From Streptomyces sp. NBC_01341 (GTDB lineage: Bacteria > Actinomycetota > Actinomycetes > Streptomycetales > Streptomycetaceae), in the NCBI RefSeq assembly GCF_035946055.1, contig NZ_CP108364.1, positions 6,882,001 through 6,946,000 of the forward strand: a DNA stretch of 64,000 nucleotides, read 5' to 3'. The notes below the pieces were generated by a model, which ran no database searches, was not told the DNA's origin, and worked only from the letters and a program-made list of their open reading frames with translations. Shown piece after piece: positions 1 through 9,022 of this stretch (its first letter is position 1; every line of letters starts with the position of its first letter). Both the position numbers and the translations under genes were made by a program.

Positions 1-184
1 CGTCGCGCAGGCCCAGCCCGCGGACCATGACGGCGCCGTGCTCGGCGAGTGCGGCACGCAGTTCGTCGCGGGCTCCCGCCGCCCATCCGGCCGCGCCGTC
101 CGCCTCCTTGACCCGCAGCAGTGCGGATGTGCCTGGCTCGCGCGCCACGTCGAGCGGTTGTGCGGTCGTGTCCAGGTAAGTCAT
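1..184 (-). CDS. TauD/TfdA-family non-heme iron dioxygenase, N-terminal part (runs off left edge)
   Basis: Only the first ~61 codons are in the window. The protein begins MTYLDTTAQPLDV and includes HGAVMVRGLGLRD, the 'alternative-to-dark, opens-with-VRGL' strand typical of the start of TauD/TfdA-like Fe(II)/2-oxoglutarate dioxygenases found in NRPS clusters (SyrP/AsnO type). The iron ligands lie outside the window. The start ATG has a good site (GAGGAG, 6-nt spacer). It lies 27 bp after the stop of the adenylation-carrier gene on the same strand, so it is very probably the third gene of that operon. By context it would hydroxylate a carrier-bound or free amino acid; that role is inferred. Family call is moderate because the catalytic part is missing. 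Confidence 0.7.
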   Translation of the reverse strand, partial: MTYLDTTAQPLDVAREPGTSALLRVKEADGAAGWAAGARDELRAALAEHGAVMVRGLGLRD

Positions 185-211
185 CGTGATCTCCTCAGTG
201 TTGTGATCGGT

Positions 212-2689
212 TCACGAGGCGGAACGTTCGTCCACGAGTGAGGCCAGGTCGGTGAGTACGGGGTGTCGCACGAGGTCCTTGAGCGAGACCTCCCGGTCCA
301 GGGAGATCGCGACCCTGACCGCCGTGAGAGAGGTGCCTCCGCGGTCGAAGAAGTTGTCCCGGCGGCCCACGCGACTCCGGGGCACACCGAGCACGTCGGC
401 CCATACCGCCGCCAGCCGCAGTTCGGTGGGAGTGTGCGGAAGGCTGTCGTCCTCGCGGACGGCGGGGGCGTCCGACGCGGCCGCGCGCGCGGACAGTTCG
501 CGACGGTCGACCTTCCCGTTCGCGGTCAGTGGCACGGTCTCCAGCCGGTGGAAGGCCGACGGAACCATGTACGCCGGCAGGGCCTCGGAGAGCCGGTCCC
601 GCACGGCCGCGGGGCCCGCTGCGCCTTCGCCGGTGTAGAAGGCGGCCAGCTGCCGTTCCCGACCGTCCTCCCCGGTGACCACCACCGCCGCCTCGCGCAC
701 ACCGGGAATCCGCGCGAGAGCGTTCTCGACCTCGCCGATCTCGATCCGGAAGCCACGGATCTTGACCTGGGCGTCCCGGCGGCCGAGGAACTCCAGCTGC
801 CCGTCCGCAAGCCACCTGCCGTAGTCACCACCGAGGTGCAGGCGCTCGCCCGCATGGTGTGGATCGGGCAGGAACGCCGCCCGAGTCCGTTCGGGATCGT
901 TGATGTAGCCGCGGCCGACGCAGACACCGGAGAAGGCGATCGCGCCCGGGGCGCCCAGCGGAACCGGGGAGAGGTGTTCGTCGACGAGATAGACCCGTAC
1001 GTTGACGATTGGGCGGCCGATCGGGACGCCGTCCGTGTCCGGAACCCGGTCCATGACCGCATGGTTCGTGTCGTCGGACGTCTCGGTCAGGCCGTACGCG
1101 TTGACCAGCGGGATACCGGGCATGGCGGCGAACCAGCGCCGGACGAGGTCCTTCTTCAGGGCTTCGCCGGTGACGGAGACGCGGCGCAGGCCGGGCAGTT
1201 CGCGTGGGTGCCGCTCCAGGAAGGAGAGGACGGCGTCGAGGTAGGACGGGACGACCTGGAGAACCCCCACCCGCCCGTCGGCCAGCGTGCCGACGAACCG
1301 CTCCACGTCGAGGACCGCGTCCTGGCCGACCAGGAGCGTGCGCCCGCCGGCCAGCAGTGCGGACAGGAGCTGCCACACGGAGATGTCGAAGCACTGGGGC
1401 GCGGTCTGGGCGACCACGTCGTTCTCGCCGATCTCCAGATCGGCGATCTTCGCGAGGAGGTGGTTGAGCATTCCGGCGTGCTCGACCATCGCACCCTTCG
1501 GCTCGCCGGTCGAGCCGGAGGTGAAGAAGACGTACGCGAGATCTCCGGACGCGACCGGTACGCGGGGAGCGGAGGAGTCGCCGTCCTCGCAGAGTGCGCC
1601 GATGTGGAAGGTGCGTACCCCCGGCAGAGACCGCACGGCCCGGCCGAGGGTCGCGGTGCTGCCGGGTTCGGTGAGCACCAGCCGGCAGTCCGCGCGGCTG
1701 AGCACGGAGGTGATCCGGCCGGCCGGGAAGTGCGGTTCCACCGGCAGGTAGACGCCGCCGGCCTTGGACACCGCGACGACCGCGGCCAGCCACTCCAGGC
1801 TGCGTTCCGCCACCACCGCGACGACGTCCTGCCGGCCGAGACCTTCACCGAGAAGAGCGTGTGCCACCCGGTTGGCACGGTCGTCGAGCTGCCGGTACGT
1901 CCACTGCCGCTCACCCTGAACCGCCGCGACACGGTCCGGGTGGGCGCGGACCCGCTGCTCGAACAGCTGGTGGAAGCGCAGGTCCGGCAGTTCGCGACGC
2001 GGGCCCGCGAGACCGTCCACCTGATGGCGGACCTCCGCGGGGGACAGCAGGCTCTGCCGCCCGTGTGCCGCGTCCGGACCGGAGGCGATCGATTCGAGGG
2101 CGGTGAGGTGGTAACCGAGGATCCTGTTCGCGTACGCGTCGTCGATGACGTCGGTCCCGTACCTCAGCCGCAGCACGGAGGCGGAGTCACGTCGCAGGAC
2201 CGAAACCTGCAGCGCGCAGCCCCGCACCGGTCCGCCGCCGCCCGTCGGGTCGAACACCGTCCGCGGTGCGACGACGGGCAGACCCAGCTCCTCCCGGAGT
2301 GCCTCCACCGGAAAGTGCCGGTGGGCCAGAAGCTCCGACTCGGCACGGTCCGCGTGCACCACCAGGGTGCGCCACGAGCCGGAACCGGTGACCAGCCGGC
2401 ACGGCAGCGGTCCGGAGGCGGCGTCCGCGACATAGCCCGTGGCGACGGCCGATTCCCCGGTCAGCGAGCTCAGCACCCTGGCATGCGCGGCGAGCAGCGG
2501 CGCGGTGCTGGAGACCCGCATCGACGTCGTCAGACCGTCCAGGGCCTGGACGAGGGCGGCGGGGACGACGGCCTCGGCCACGGCCGTTCCGGGCCGTGGG
2601 GCGCGCGTCCACGGGGCCACCGGGGCGGATCCGCCTGCGGAGAGCACCTCGCGCCAGTACTCCTTGCCGGTGCGTGCGGGCGTGTTCAT
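212..2689 (-). CDS. NRPS adenylation-carrier protein with truncated condensation-like N-terminus
   Basis: 825 aa. Residues about 1-220 look like the distal part of a condensation domain without an HHxxxDG motif, as seen in some free-standing synthetase modules. Residues about 230-730 form a complete adenylation domain: FFTSGSTGEPKG (A3, about 387), FDISVWQ (A4), NAYGLTET (A5), GDYGRW (A7) and LTANGKVDRREL (A10, about 722). The pocket begins Asp-Ile-..-Trp in A4, so an alpha-amino acid with the usual Asp235-type anchor is expected; the substrate cannot be named. A carrier domain follows with FFDRGGTSL (Ser about 787). The start ATG overlaps the stop of the upstream gene (ATGA), indicating translational coupling. 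There is no thioesterase or epimerase. Likely role: activate and load one amino acid for the neighbouring carrier/acyltransferase protein. An upstream in-frame extension to about 4012 is only shadow sequence. Confidence 0.93.
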   Translation of the reverse strand: MNTPARTGKEYWREVLSAGGSAPVAPWTRAPRPGTAVAEAVVPAALVQALDGLTTSMRVSSTAPLLAAHARVLSSLTGESAVATGYVADAASGPLPCRLVTGSGSWRTLVVHADRAESELLAHRHFPVEALREELGLPVVAPRTVFDPTGGGGPVRGCALQVSVLRRDSASVLRLRYGTDVIDDAYANRILGYHLTALESIASGPDAAHGRQSLLSPAEVRHQVDGLAGPRRELPDLRFHQLFEQRVRAHPDRVAAVQGERQWTYRQLDDRANRVAHALLGEGLGRQDVVAVVAERSLEWLAAVVAVSKAGGVYLPVEPHFPAGRITSVLSRADCRLVLTEPGSTATLGRAVRSLPGVRTFHIGALCEDGDSSAPRVPVASGDLAYVFFTSGSTGEPKGAMVEHAGMLNHLLAKIADLEIGENDVVAQTAPQCFDISVWQLLSALLAGGRTLLVGQDAVLDVERFVGTLADGRVGVLQVVPSYLDAVLSFLERHPRELPGLRRVSVTGEALKKDLVRRWFAAMPGIPLVNAYGLTETSDDTNHAVMDRVPDTDGVPIGRPIVNVRVYLVDEHLSPVPLGAPGAIAFSGVCVGRGYINDPERTRAAFLPDPHHAGERLHLGGDYGRWLADGQLEFLGRRDAQVKIRGFRIEIGEVENALARIPGVREAAVVVTGEDGRERQLAAFYTGEGAAGPAAVRDRLSEALPAYMVPSAFHRLETVPLTANGKVDRRELSARAAASDAPAVREDDSLPHTPTELRLAAVWADVLGVPRSRVGRRDNFFDRGGTSLTAVRVAISLDREVSLKDLVRHPVLTDLASLVDERSAS

Positions 2690-5217
2690 CGTGTCGCCTC
2701 CTCGCCCCGGGTGGCCGCCCGGGTGATCTGGCGGGCGGGATTGCCGCCCCACAGGGTGTCGTCCGGGACCGACTCGCCCTTCATGAGGAAGGAGTCCGGA
2801 GCGAGCGTCGCCCCGGCGCCGAGCGTGACGCCGTAGTGCACGAAGGCACCCACCCCGAGCGTGCAGCCGGCTCCGATGGCCGAACTGTCGGACTTGAAGG
2901 CGCCGTCCTCCTGCGAATGGCACTGCACGACGCTCCCCGTGTTGAGGGTGGAGCCGTCCCCGATGGACACCATCGTGCGTTCCGTCAGGTGGCAGCCGTC
3001 GTCGAAGACCCTGCGCCCGATGCGTACGCCCAGCAGGCGCCACATCACGTTCTTGAAGGGTGTGCCGTTGAAGAGCTGGAGGTAGATCTCCGACGGGACC
3101 TTCCAGAAGCGCTCGCGCCGCCAGAAGCGGAGGTCGTAGATGGAGCAGAACAGCGGAGCCGGCGGGTGAAAGGCCGTCACCACGCGTTCCACGAGGACGA
3201 AGTACGCGGCACTGACGAGCACCACGAGAATGTTGCCCAGCGCGAACGCCACGGTGCCGACCGAGGTGTAGAGCTCGGCGGAACCCGCCACGACCAGGGT
3301 GACCAGGAACGCGTAGATCCAGCGAACGAGCAGGTACAGGCCCATCGTGGCGGCGTTGTGCCTGTTCTTGGCGGCCAGGCCGCTCCGCAGTCCCTCGCCG
3401 CTCTTCATAGGGTCGAAACTGCTGTCCCGCCGCACCGAACGCGGTATCTCGAAGGCGGGCGAACCCAGAAGGCCGACGCCTTCCCTGACCTTGCCGTCCA
3501 CGGGAACCATGACTTTGGTCGCCAGCAGGCAGTCGGCCCCGGTCCGGCCCCGTGCGGGATACGCGATCCTGTTGCCCAGGAAGTTCTGCGGACCGACGGC
3601 TGTGCGGGAGACACGGAAGGACGTGCTGGAGAATTCGGCGTTGTTGATCGACAGCCCGTCGGCGACCATCGTCCCCGTCCCGACCGTGCTCAGGTAGGGC
3701 GTCTCGTGCTTCACCTCGGTACCGAAGTTCGACCCCGTCTGCTCCACCCGCGAGAGGTCGTACCCGAGCAGCCGGAGGTACGGGACGACGGCCGAACTGT
3801 CGCCGAACAGACGGGTCAGGAAACGGCGGTTGGTCAGCAGGGTGATCGCCCGGTGCGCCCCGTAGTGGAAGCCGTAGAGGGGATAGACCCTGTCCGGCAC
3901 GATGGTGCGGCCGAGCAGCCTGGGGACGACGGCGAGCACGAGGAAGCCGAGCGGCGCGATCACGAACAGCAGCGCGGACGAGGCGATCAGGGCGTCGCGG
4001 TAGAACACCCACGACGTGAGGATCGACGGCCCCGGTTCGAGCACCCCGGAGAGCTGGGGCACCTCGGCGAGCAGGATCCCGATCCCGCCCACCGCCAGCG
4101 GCAGATAGACCAGCAGGGCGGTCAGCAGCTGCGCGACGCTGTGGAGCGACCTGCGTACGGAACCACAGGGCACGTCCTCCACCACCTGGTACGCGGTGTC
4201 GGCGCGCTGCCCGGGTGAACCGTGCCAGTGCTCACCGGCGGGTACCGCCTGACCGCTGTGCAGGGAGGACGCGTGAGCCAGCCGGGCGCCGTCGCCGAGG
4301 GACGTCCCGATGTCGAGCACCGAGGCCTCCGCGACCACCGCGTCCTTCCCGAGCGTGACGGGGCCGGTCTCGATCACGCCGTCACGGGCGCGATAACAGG
4401 TGAAGAAGGAGTCCTTGCGGACGACCGCGGATTCCCCCACGGACAGCAGGTCGGTGCAGAGGGGCACGTGACGGGAGAAGACCGCCGCGCCGGGCCCGAT
4501 CCGGGCTCCCAGCGCCCTCAGGTAGAGCGTGTAGACCGGCGAGCCCACGAAGAGCACGAGGGGGTCGGAGCGTACGAGTGTCTTGACGATCCAGAGCCGG
4601 AAGTACGCAGCACTCCACACGCGGATCCGTGCGGGCTTCCAGCGCCCCACGAGCACCCACTTCGCCACGATCGGCAGGAGCGACAGCCCGAGGAACACCC
4701 CCGCACCGAAGACGACGGAGCGCAGGTACACGTCGAGCACGCCGGAACCGGCGGATATCCACTCGTACCCCTCGACCCCGATGAACCCGACGAAGCACGA
4801 GTAGACGAGGAAGGCAAGCAACTGGAGCGTCCCGCACAGGACGTACCTCGGGCTGCCGGTGGCAGCGGGCGGCGCCGTGACGGGCGGAGCTGCGGGCGTC
4901 GGCTCGGCCGGGGCCCGTGGGGCGACGGCCGTCACGGCGGAGGCCAGACCTCCGATGGTGGTGTGTGCGTAGACGTCCCGCATCGAGACCGACGGAAGGT
5001 CGGCCCGCTTCCTCACCCGCGCGCAGAAGTGAGCCATCACCAGGGAATCCGCGCCCAGGTCGTCGAAGAACGTACTGTCGGCCGCCACATGGTCCAGGTG
5101 CATGACCTCGGCCAGCACCTCGGCGAGATCCGCCTCGACGCCCGTGTCCGGTGTTCCGTCGCGGGGCGGTGCGCCCCTGGGCGGAGGGGCGAGTGTGGCG
5201 ACCTGCTTCGCGGTCAT
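2686..5217 (-). CDS. Carrier-domain membrane protein with hexapeptide beta-helix domains (Pls/PosA-type C-terminal region, stand-alone)
   Basis: 843 aa. An N-terminal carrier domain (FFDDLGADSL, phosphopantetheine Ser58) is followed by a Pro/Ala linker and a long region with several hydrophobic segments (about 125-190, 365-430, 620-680). These alternate with left-handed beta-helix, hexapeptide-acyltransferase-like repeats (for example the stretch around 235-330 and the C-terminal ~100 residues with GDGSTL, GAGCTLGVGAF). This matches the 'NRPS terminal domain' that forms the C-terminal half of epsilon-poly-lysine synthetase-like enzymes, where tandem membrane-embedded domains join amino acids iteratively. 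Here it has no adenylation domain; that function sits in the next gene, with a 4-bp ATGA overlap. First gene of the operon; Shine-Dalgarno GGGAG 5 nt before ATG. An isopeptide or short oligomer product is inferred. Confidence 0.88.
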   Translation of the reverse strand: MTAKQVATLAPPPRGAPPRDGTPDTGVEADLAEVLAEVMHLDHVAADSTFFDDLGADSLVMAHFCARVRKRADLPSVSMRDVYAHTTIGGLASAVTAVAPRAPAEPTPAAPPVTAPPAATGSPRYVLCGTLQLLAFLVYSCFVGFIGVEGYEWISAGSGVLDVYLRSVVFGAGVFLGLSLLPIVAKWVLVGRWKPARIRVWSAAYFRLWIVKTLVRSDPLVLFVGSPVYTLYLRALGARIGPGAAVFSRHVPLCTDLLSVGESAVVRKDSFFTCYRARDGVIETGPVTLGKDAVVAEASVLDIGTSLGDGARLAHASSLHSGQAVPAGEHWHGSPGQRADTAYQVVEDVPCGSVRRSLHSVAQLLTALLVYLPLAVGGIGILLAEVPQLSGVLEPGPSILTSWVFYRDALIASSALLFVIAPLGFLVLAVVPRLLGRTIVPDRVYPLYGFHYGAHRAITLLTNRRFLTRLFGDSSAVVPYLRLLGYDLSRVEQTGSNFGTEVKHETPYLSTVGTGTMVADGLSINNAEFSSTSFRVSRTAVGPQNFLGNRIAYPARGRTGADCLLATKVMVPVDGKVREGVGLLGSPAFEIPRSVRRDSSFDPMKSGEGLRSGLAAKNRHNAATMGLYLLVRWIYAFLVTLVVAGSAELYTSVGTVAFALGNILVVLVSAAYFVLVERVVTAFHPPAPLFCSIYDLRFWRRERFWKVPSEIYLQLFNGTPFKNVMWRLLGVRIGRRVFDDGCHLTERTMVSIGDGSTLNTGSVVQCHSQEDGAFKSDSSAIGAGCTLGVGAFVHYGVTLGAGATLAPDSFLMKGESVPDDTLWGGNPARQITRAATRGEEATR

Positions 5218-5641
5218 GGGAGCTCCCTCGCGAGAATTGTCTCGGTGATGCGGCTCCGGCTGGGCGCCCCCGTGCGCTCCAGCCGCCGCCGGAAGCGGCG
5301 CGCACCGGGCACGGTCGTGGACGGTGTGCGATCCGTAACCGGGCGCCCACCTGCCCGAACCGACTCAATGCGGTCACGTGCGGCGCTGTCTACCAGGCAT
5401 TCGACGCGGGTAGGACGAAAGTTTGCCCAAAACGGAAGAAATTTGACATTCCTCGCACCGGGGTGAGGCGGAAGCTCCAAAACGGAGGGACGGCCTCGCG
5501 CCGACGCGATCCGGCACGACCGTGCGTCCGTGGGCGCGGTCGCGCGCCCGCATTTCCCTTCGCAGGGTGCCCGATTGAGGAATACTGGTGGTCCCCGCCG
5601 CGGGTGGCGCGGGGGGTTCTCCATGGTCGGCCGGAGGTTTG

Positions 5642-5779
5642 GTGGATCTGCTCGCGGCCCTCGACGAAGCGGTCGCCGCTCTGAAGGCCTCCCTGGACGA
5701 GGGAGTCCGGCCGGGGCGGCCTCAGCAGCTGGTGGCAGATGTCCAGCGCCGGTTCGCGGAGGCTGCCGATACGGCATGA
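5642..5779 (+). CDS. Possible small protein (45 aa), unknown
   Basis: GTG start with GGAGG four bases upstream. The product begins VDLLAALDEAVAALKASLDE and is an acidic, Leu/Ala-rich amphipathic helix ending in RRFAEAADTA. I recognise no family. It sits alone between two minus-strand units, with its own codon bias similar to the neighbours. Could be spurious: it is short and the spacing to the ribosome site is tight. Confidence 0.4.
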   Translation: MDLLAALDEAVAALKASLDEGVRPGRPQQLVADVQRRFAEAADTA

Positions 5780-5905
5780 GGACCGACGGTCCCAGCTGCG
5801 CCCGCCGTGGCACGACGGCCTGGATCGCGCTCGCCCCGGCGCGGTGACGGCCTCATCGGGGGTTCCCCGCTGCGACGGGGTCCCGTGCCGGGGCGTCCGT
5901 ACGCC

Positions 5906-6262
5906 TCAGATGCCTTTCCTGGCGGCTTCCCGGCGCTGCCGCTTGCCCAGCGGAGCCTGGGAGAGGTCCTCGGCGCTGCTCCGGAGATTCTTGTACCGGT
6001 AACCACGCTCGGTCAGCCACTCCTTCGCGGTGGCCTCGGCGCGTTCCGACGCCTCCAGGATGTCCTCCTCCTCACCCGAGTCGAGGAAGCGGAAGGTGAA
6101 GGCGTCCCGCGCGGCCACGTCGTAGGTGAGATGGCCCTCGGCAGTGAAGGCTGAGCGCAGTACGTCGTGCTCGTCGGCGTGCGCCAGGAGTTCTGCCCGC
6201 TGCTCGGTGCTCAGGCTGTCGAAGACACCGCGGACGGTGATACGGAATGTGCGGTTGCTCAT
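5906..6262 (-). CDS. DUF6204 family protein
   Basis: 118 aa, no signal peptide or membrane segment. The sequence (TFRITVRGVFDSL, EGHLTYD, FTFRFLDSGEEED, then YRYKNLRSSAEDLSQAPL near the end) matches the DUF6204 family common in Streptomyces. Function unknown. Residues 100-118 are a basic tail (GKRQRREAARKG). The ATG has only a weak ribosome site, so the transcript may start close to it. Monocistronic by layout: 90 bp separates it from the transporter gene upstream. Confidence 0.85.
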   Translation of the reverse strand: MSNRTFRITVRGVFDSLSTEQRAELLAHADEHDVLRSAFTAEGHLTYDVAARDAFTFRFLDSGEEEDILEASERAEATAKEWLTERGYRYKNLRSSAEDLSQAPLGKRQRREAARKGI

Positions 6263-6352
6263 CCACCGAGCTTAACCAGCACACCCTTCCGCGGTCGTCC
6301 GGAATACTGCGCCCGCGTTCTGACGGTCGGTATGCGCACGGGACACGAGTCG

Positions 6353-7273
6353 TCATCCCAGCAGGGTGGCGATGGCGATCAGCGCCGGCACGGAGAAGGC
6401 GGTGGACAGGAGGATGGACTCCCGGGCGAGCTGTTCGGCCACGCGGTAGTGCGAAGCGTAGGTGTAGAGGTTCTGGGCTGCCGGAAGCGCGGCTGTGACG
6501 ACCACGTCCAGCAGTGCCGCACCGTGCAGATGGAAGACGCCCGCCCCGAGTCCCCAGGCGACGAGGGGCTGGGCGGTCGTCTTGAGTGCGGCGGACAGGG
6601 CGATGGCCGGCTTGTTCTCCCCCCGGGCCGGCAGGCCGCTTCCGCGCAGGGAAATGCCGAACGCCAGGAGGACCGCCGGGACCGACATGTTGCCGATGAG
6701 CGTGAGGGGTTCGAGGGCCGGTTGCGGGACGGTCCAGCCGGAGGCCGCCACGGCGGCACCCGACAGGGAACCGATGGCCATCGGGTTGCGCAGAGGGGTG
6801 GTCAGGCGCCGCCACAGTGCGATCCGCTCGCCGTTCCGGTGCAGGTCCAGGACGGTGAGCGCCAGCGGGGTGACCACGATCTGCTGGAAGAGCAGCACCG
6901 GGGCGACGAGGGAGGCGTCCCCCAGCACGTAGACCGCGATCGGGATGCCGAGGTTGCCGGCGTTGACGTAACTGGAGCACAGCGCGCCGATGGTGATCTG
7001 CCCGGTGCCCCAGCCCCGCAGGAGTCCGACGACGATGAAGACGGACGCCGCCGCGGCGGTACCGGCAGCGGTGACCAGGAGCCGCTCGGAGAGGATGACC
7101 GACAGATCGGCACCCGCCAGCGTCGTGAAGAGCAGGGCCGGGGTCGCGACCCCGAAGGCGAGGCCGGTCAGAACCGTCCGGGCGTCCTCACCGAGGCTTC
7201 CGCGGCGGCCGAGCAGATAGCCGACGGCTATGACGACGGCGATCACCGCGAAACCGGTGAGAACTCCCTGCAT
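6353..7273 (-). CDS. AEC family transporter (auxin efflux carrier fold)
   Basis: 306 aa with about ten hydrophobic segments spread over the whole length, starting MQGVLTGFAVIAVVIAVGYLLGRRG. The repeat organisation and motifs such as NAGNLGIPIAVYVLGD in the first half (the conserved Asn-Leu-Gly-x-Pro crossover of the family) identify a permease of the auxin-efflux/bile-acid superfamily. Bacterial members export organic acids; the substrate here is unknown. Start ATG with GAGG six bases upstream. No coupled regulator is adjacent. Confidence 0.9.
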   Translation of the reverse strand: MQGVLTGFAVIAVVIAVGYLLGRRGSLGEDARTVLTGLAFGVATPALLFTTLAGADLSVILSERLLVTAAGTAAAASVFIVVGLLRGWGTGQITIGALCSSYVNAGNLGIPIAVYVLGDASLVAPVLLFQQIVVTPLALTVLDLHRNGERIALWRRLTTPLRNPMAIGSLSGAAVAASGWTVPQPALEPLTLIGNMSVPAVLLAFGISLRGSGLPARGENKPAIALSAALKTTAQPLVAWGLGAGVFHLHGAALLDVVVTAALPAAQNLYTYASHYRVAEQLARESILLSTAFSVPALIAIATLLG

Positions 7274-7455
7274 TTCTTTCCTCGGTGCACTGATCGAAGG
7301 GGGCCGGGCGAGTGCGGAGCCCTCCGACCGGGCGGCTGCTCACGGGGGCACCGCGCCTTCTCGCGCCCGTGCTCGTACCGCGATGGTGGCAACGGCCTAC
7401 GGGGGCCGGCCGGCGACCGCGTGGTGCGGCTCTGTTCCGGCAGAGGTCCCCGGGC

Positions 7456-9015
7456 TCAGAGGCCGGTGACCGCGGCGCTCGCGGAAACCTCGTAGACCAG
7501 GACGACCGTACGGTGGCCGTCCGGCGGCAGGGAGATGTCCCAGCGGGCGACGCCCTCGGCGTCCACCTCATCGGGGACAGGAGAGCAGGACTCCGTGCGC
7601 AGCCGCACTTCCACCGAGGAGACCTCGGACACCGGAATCCTCTCGTGCAGTGCGACGACCCTGTCGCCCTCCGCGTCCGGGGCACTGAACCGCGACACGT
7701 GCAGGCGGACCGTACGCGTGACGACGGTCCGCTGGGTGATTCCGGCGGTGCCGCGCGACTCCTCCGCCTGCCGGACCACACGGTGGTCGTCGCAGCTTCC
7801 GAAAGGCAGTTCGACAGAAGCGCCGGGGGAGGTGAAGGCCAGTGTCCCCCGGCCGCTGAAGCCGCTGTCCCTCACCAGGTCCACCGGCCCGGCGAGCAGC
7901 GCGTGGCCGGCCCGATTGTCGAACCGCACCACCCTCGTGACCAGAGCGGAGAGCTCCGGGGAGCAGGCGTACTCACTGCGCGCGGCCGTGGTGAAGGCCG
8001 AGAGCGGCACACGGTGGGCACGCCCGTCGCCGGGTACGGACACCGGAGCCGGGGCCCGCAGCACCCGCGTCTCGCCACCGTCGTCCACCCCGGGCAGACC
8101 GGCCACCGGGGCCGGGCGCAGGGACCCGATCTCCTCCTCGCGCAGTTCGACGTCGACGGCTCGGCGCTCCGCGGCGGAGCGGTCCGTGAGTGTCAGCCGG
8201 TCCTCGGCGAGCCGCGGTGGATCGCCGGCGAGAGCGGAACGGGCCGTCGACAGGGTCAGCCGCACGTCCGACCAGTCCTCGCCCGTGCGCTGCCAGACCA
8301 TCGCGTCGGTCTCCAGGGTCACGGTGTCCCCGTCCAGCACGGCGCGGTAGGCGGGACGCCACAGAGCGCAGGGGGTGAGATGGCTCAACCGCAGCCCGAC
8401 CCGACCGGCGGCAGCCGTCTCCAAGGTCAGTTCGATGTGCGCGGTGAGCTCGGAGGACTCCTCACCGGTGGCGCACACCGCACGCCGTGCCTCATCCAGT
8501 TGACCGGAGATCTCACCCATCTCCTGCTGTGCAGAACGCAGTTGCTCGCCGAACGCATCGCGTTCGCCGTCCAGGCGGTCCAGTTCACGGGCCCAGCGAG
8601 GCGAGTCGGTCTCCCCGTGGCCGGCACCCTCGCCGATTTCCCGCAGCAGGTCGGCGGCGAGGCGGTCGAGCAGGTCGAGTCGGGTATGAAGTCGGTCTCG
8701 GCGCTGTGCGAGCGCGAGCTGCTGACCTTCGAGTGCGCGTATCCGGTGCCGCAGGGCGGAGTCGTCGGCGGACGGCTCGGGCTCGCGCGGCGTCCACGCG
8801 CGTACGACCCGCAGATCGAGCACGGAGGCCGGGTGCCCGGCCGTCAGTTCGGCATGGAGGGTGCGATCGACCGCCAAGGCACTCACCGGCCCGAGGCGCA
8901 GCAGCTGGACACCCGCCTCCAGGTCGAGTTCGGCGGCACGTTCGACGTGGGCGCGGTCCTCCAGGCAGGTGACGGCGGTAACGGGGAGGGCGATCGGCTT
9001 CGGGGCCGTGGTCAT
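7456..9015 (-). CDS. DUF4139 domain protein (MuiA-like), second of a tandem pair
   Basis: 519 aa. The N-terminal domain (TAVTCLEDRAHVERAAELDLE) is the DUF4140-type beta module; residues about 95-190 form a predicted coiled coil; the C-terminal half is DUF4139 (LWRPAYRAVLDGDTV, WQRTGEDWSDVRLTLSTA, FDNRAGHALLAGPVDLVRDSGFSGRG, LHERIPVSEVSSVEVR). The family is named after mucoidy inhibitor A; its biochemical role is not established. No signal peptide, so cytoplasmic. It starts 7 bp after the stop of its larger paralogue, so both are co-transcribed. The likely interpretation is that the two proteins form a complex; that is inference. Confidence 0.88.
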   Translation of the reverse strand: MTTAPKPIALPVTAVTCLEDRAHVERAAELDLEAGVQLLRLGPVSALAVDRTLHAELTAGHPASVLDLRVVRAWTPREPEPSADDSALRHRIRALEGQQLALAQRRDRLHTRLDLLDRLAADLLREIGEGAGHGETDSPRWARELDRLDGERDAFGEQLRSAQQEMGEISGQLDEARRAVCATGEESSELTAHIELTLETAAAGRVGLRLSHLTPCALWRPAYRAVLDGDTVTLETDAMVWQRTGEDWSDVRLTLSTARSALAGDPPRLAEDRLTLTDRSAAERRAVDVELREEEIGSLRPAPVAGLPGVDDGGETRVLRAPAPVSVPGDGRAHRVPLSAFTTAARSEYACSPELSALVTRVVRFDNRAGHALLAGPVDLVRDSGFSGRGTLAFTSPGASVELPFGSCDDHRVVRQAEESRGTAGITQRTVVTRTVRLHVSRFSAPDAEGDRVVALHERIPVSEVSSVEVRLRTESCSPVPDEVDAEGVARWDISLPPDGHRTVVLVYEVSASAAVTGL

Positions 9016-9022
9016 GAGGTGG

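Noticed and set aside
2690..4012. N-terminal extension of the adenylation gene to 4012
   Set aside because: The extra sequence is an out-of-frame reading of the Pls-like gene; ATG at 2689 with the ATGA overlap is the true start.
263..4218. Long plus-strand open frames opposite the NRPS genes
   Set aside because: They mirror the real minus-strand genes, show Arg/Gly/Asp-rich sequence without domains, and lack ribosome sites.
5441..5446. TTGACA-like -35 on the plus strand before the small ORF at 5642
   Set aside because: No matching -10 at 16-19 bp; position does not fit the ORF.
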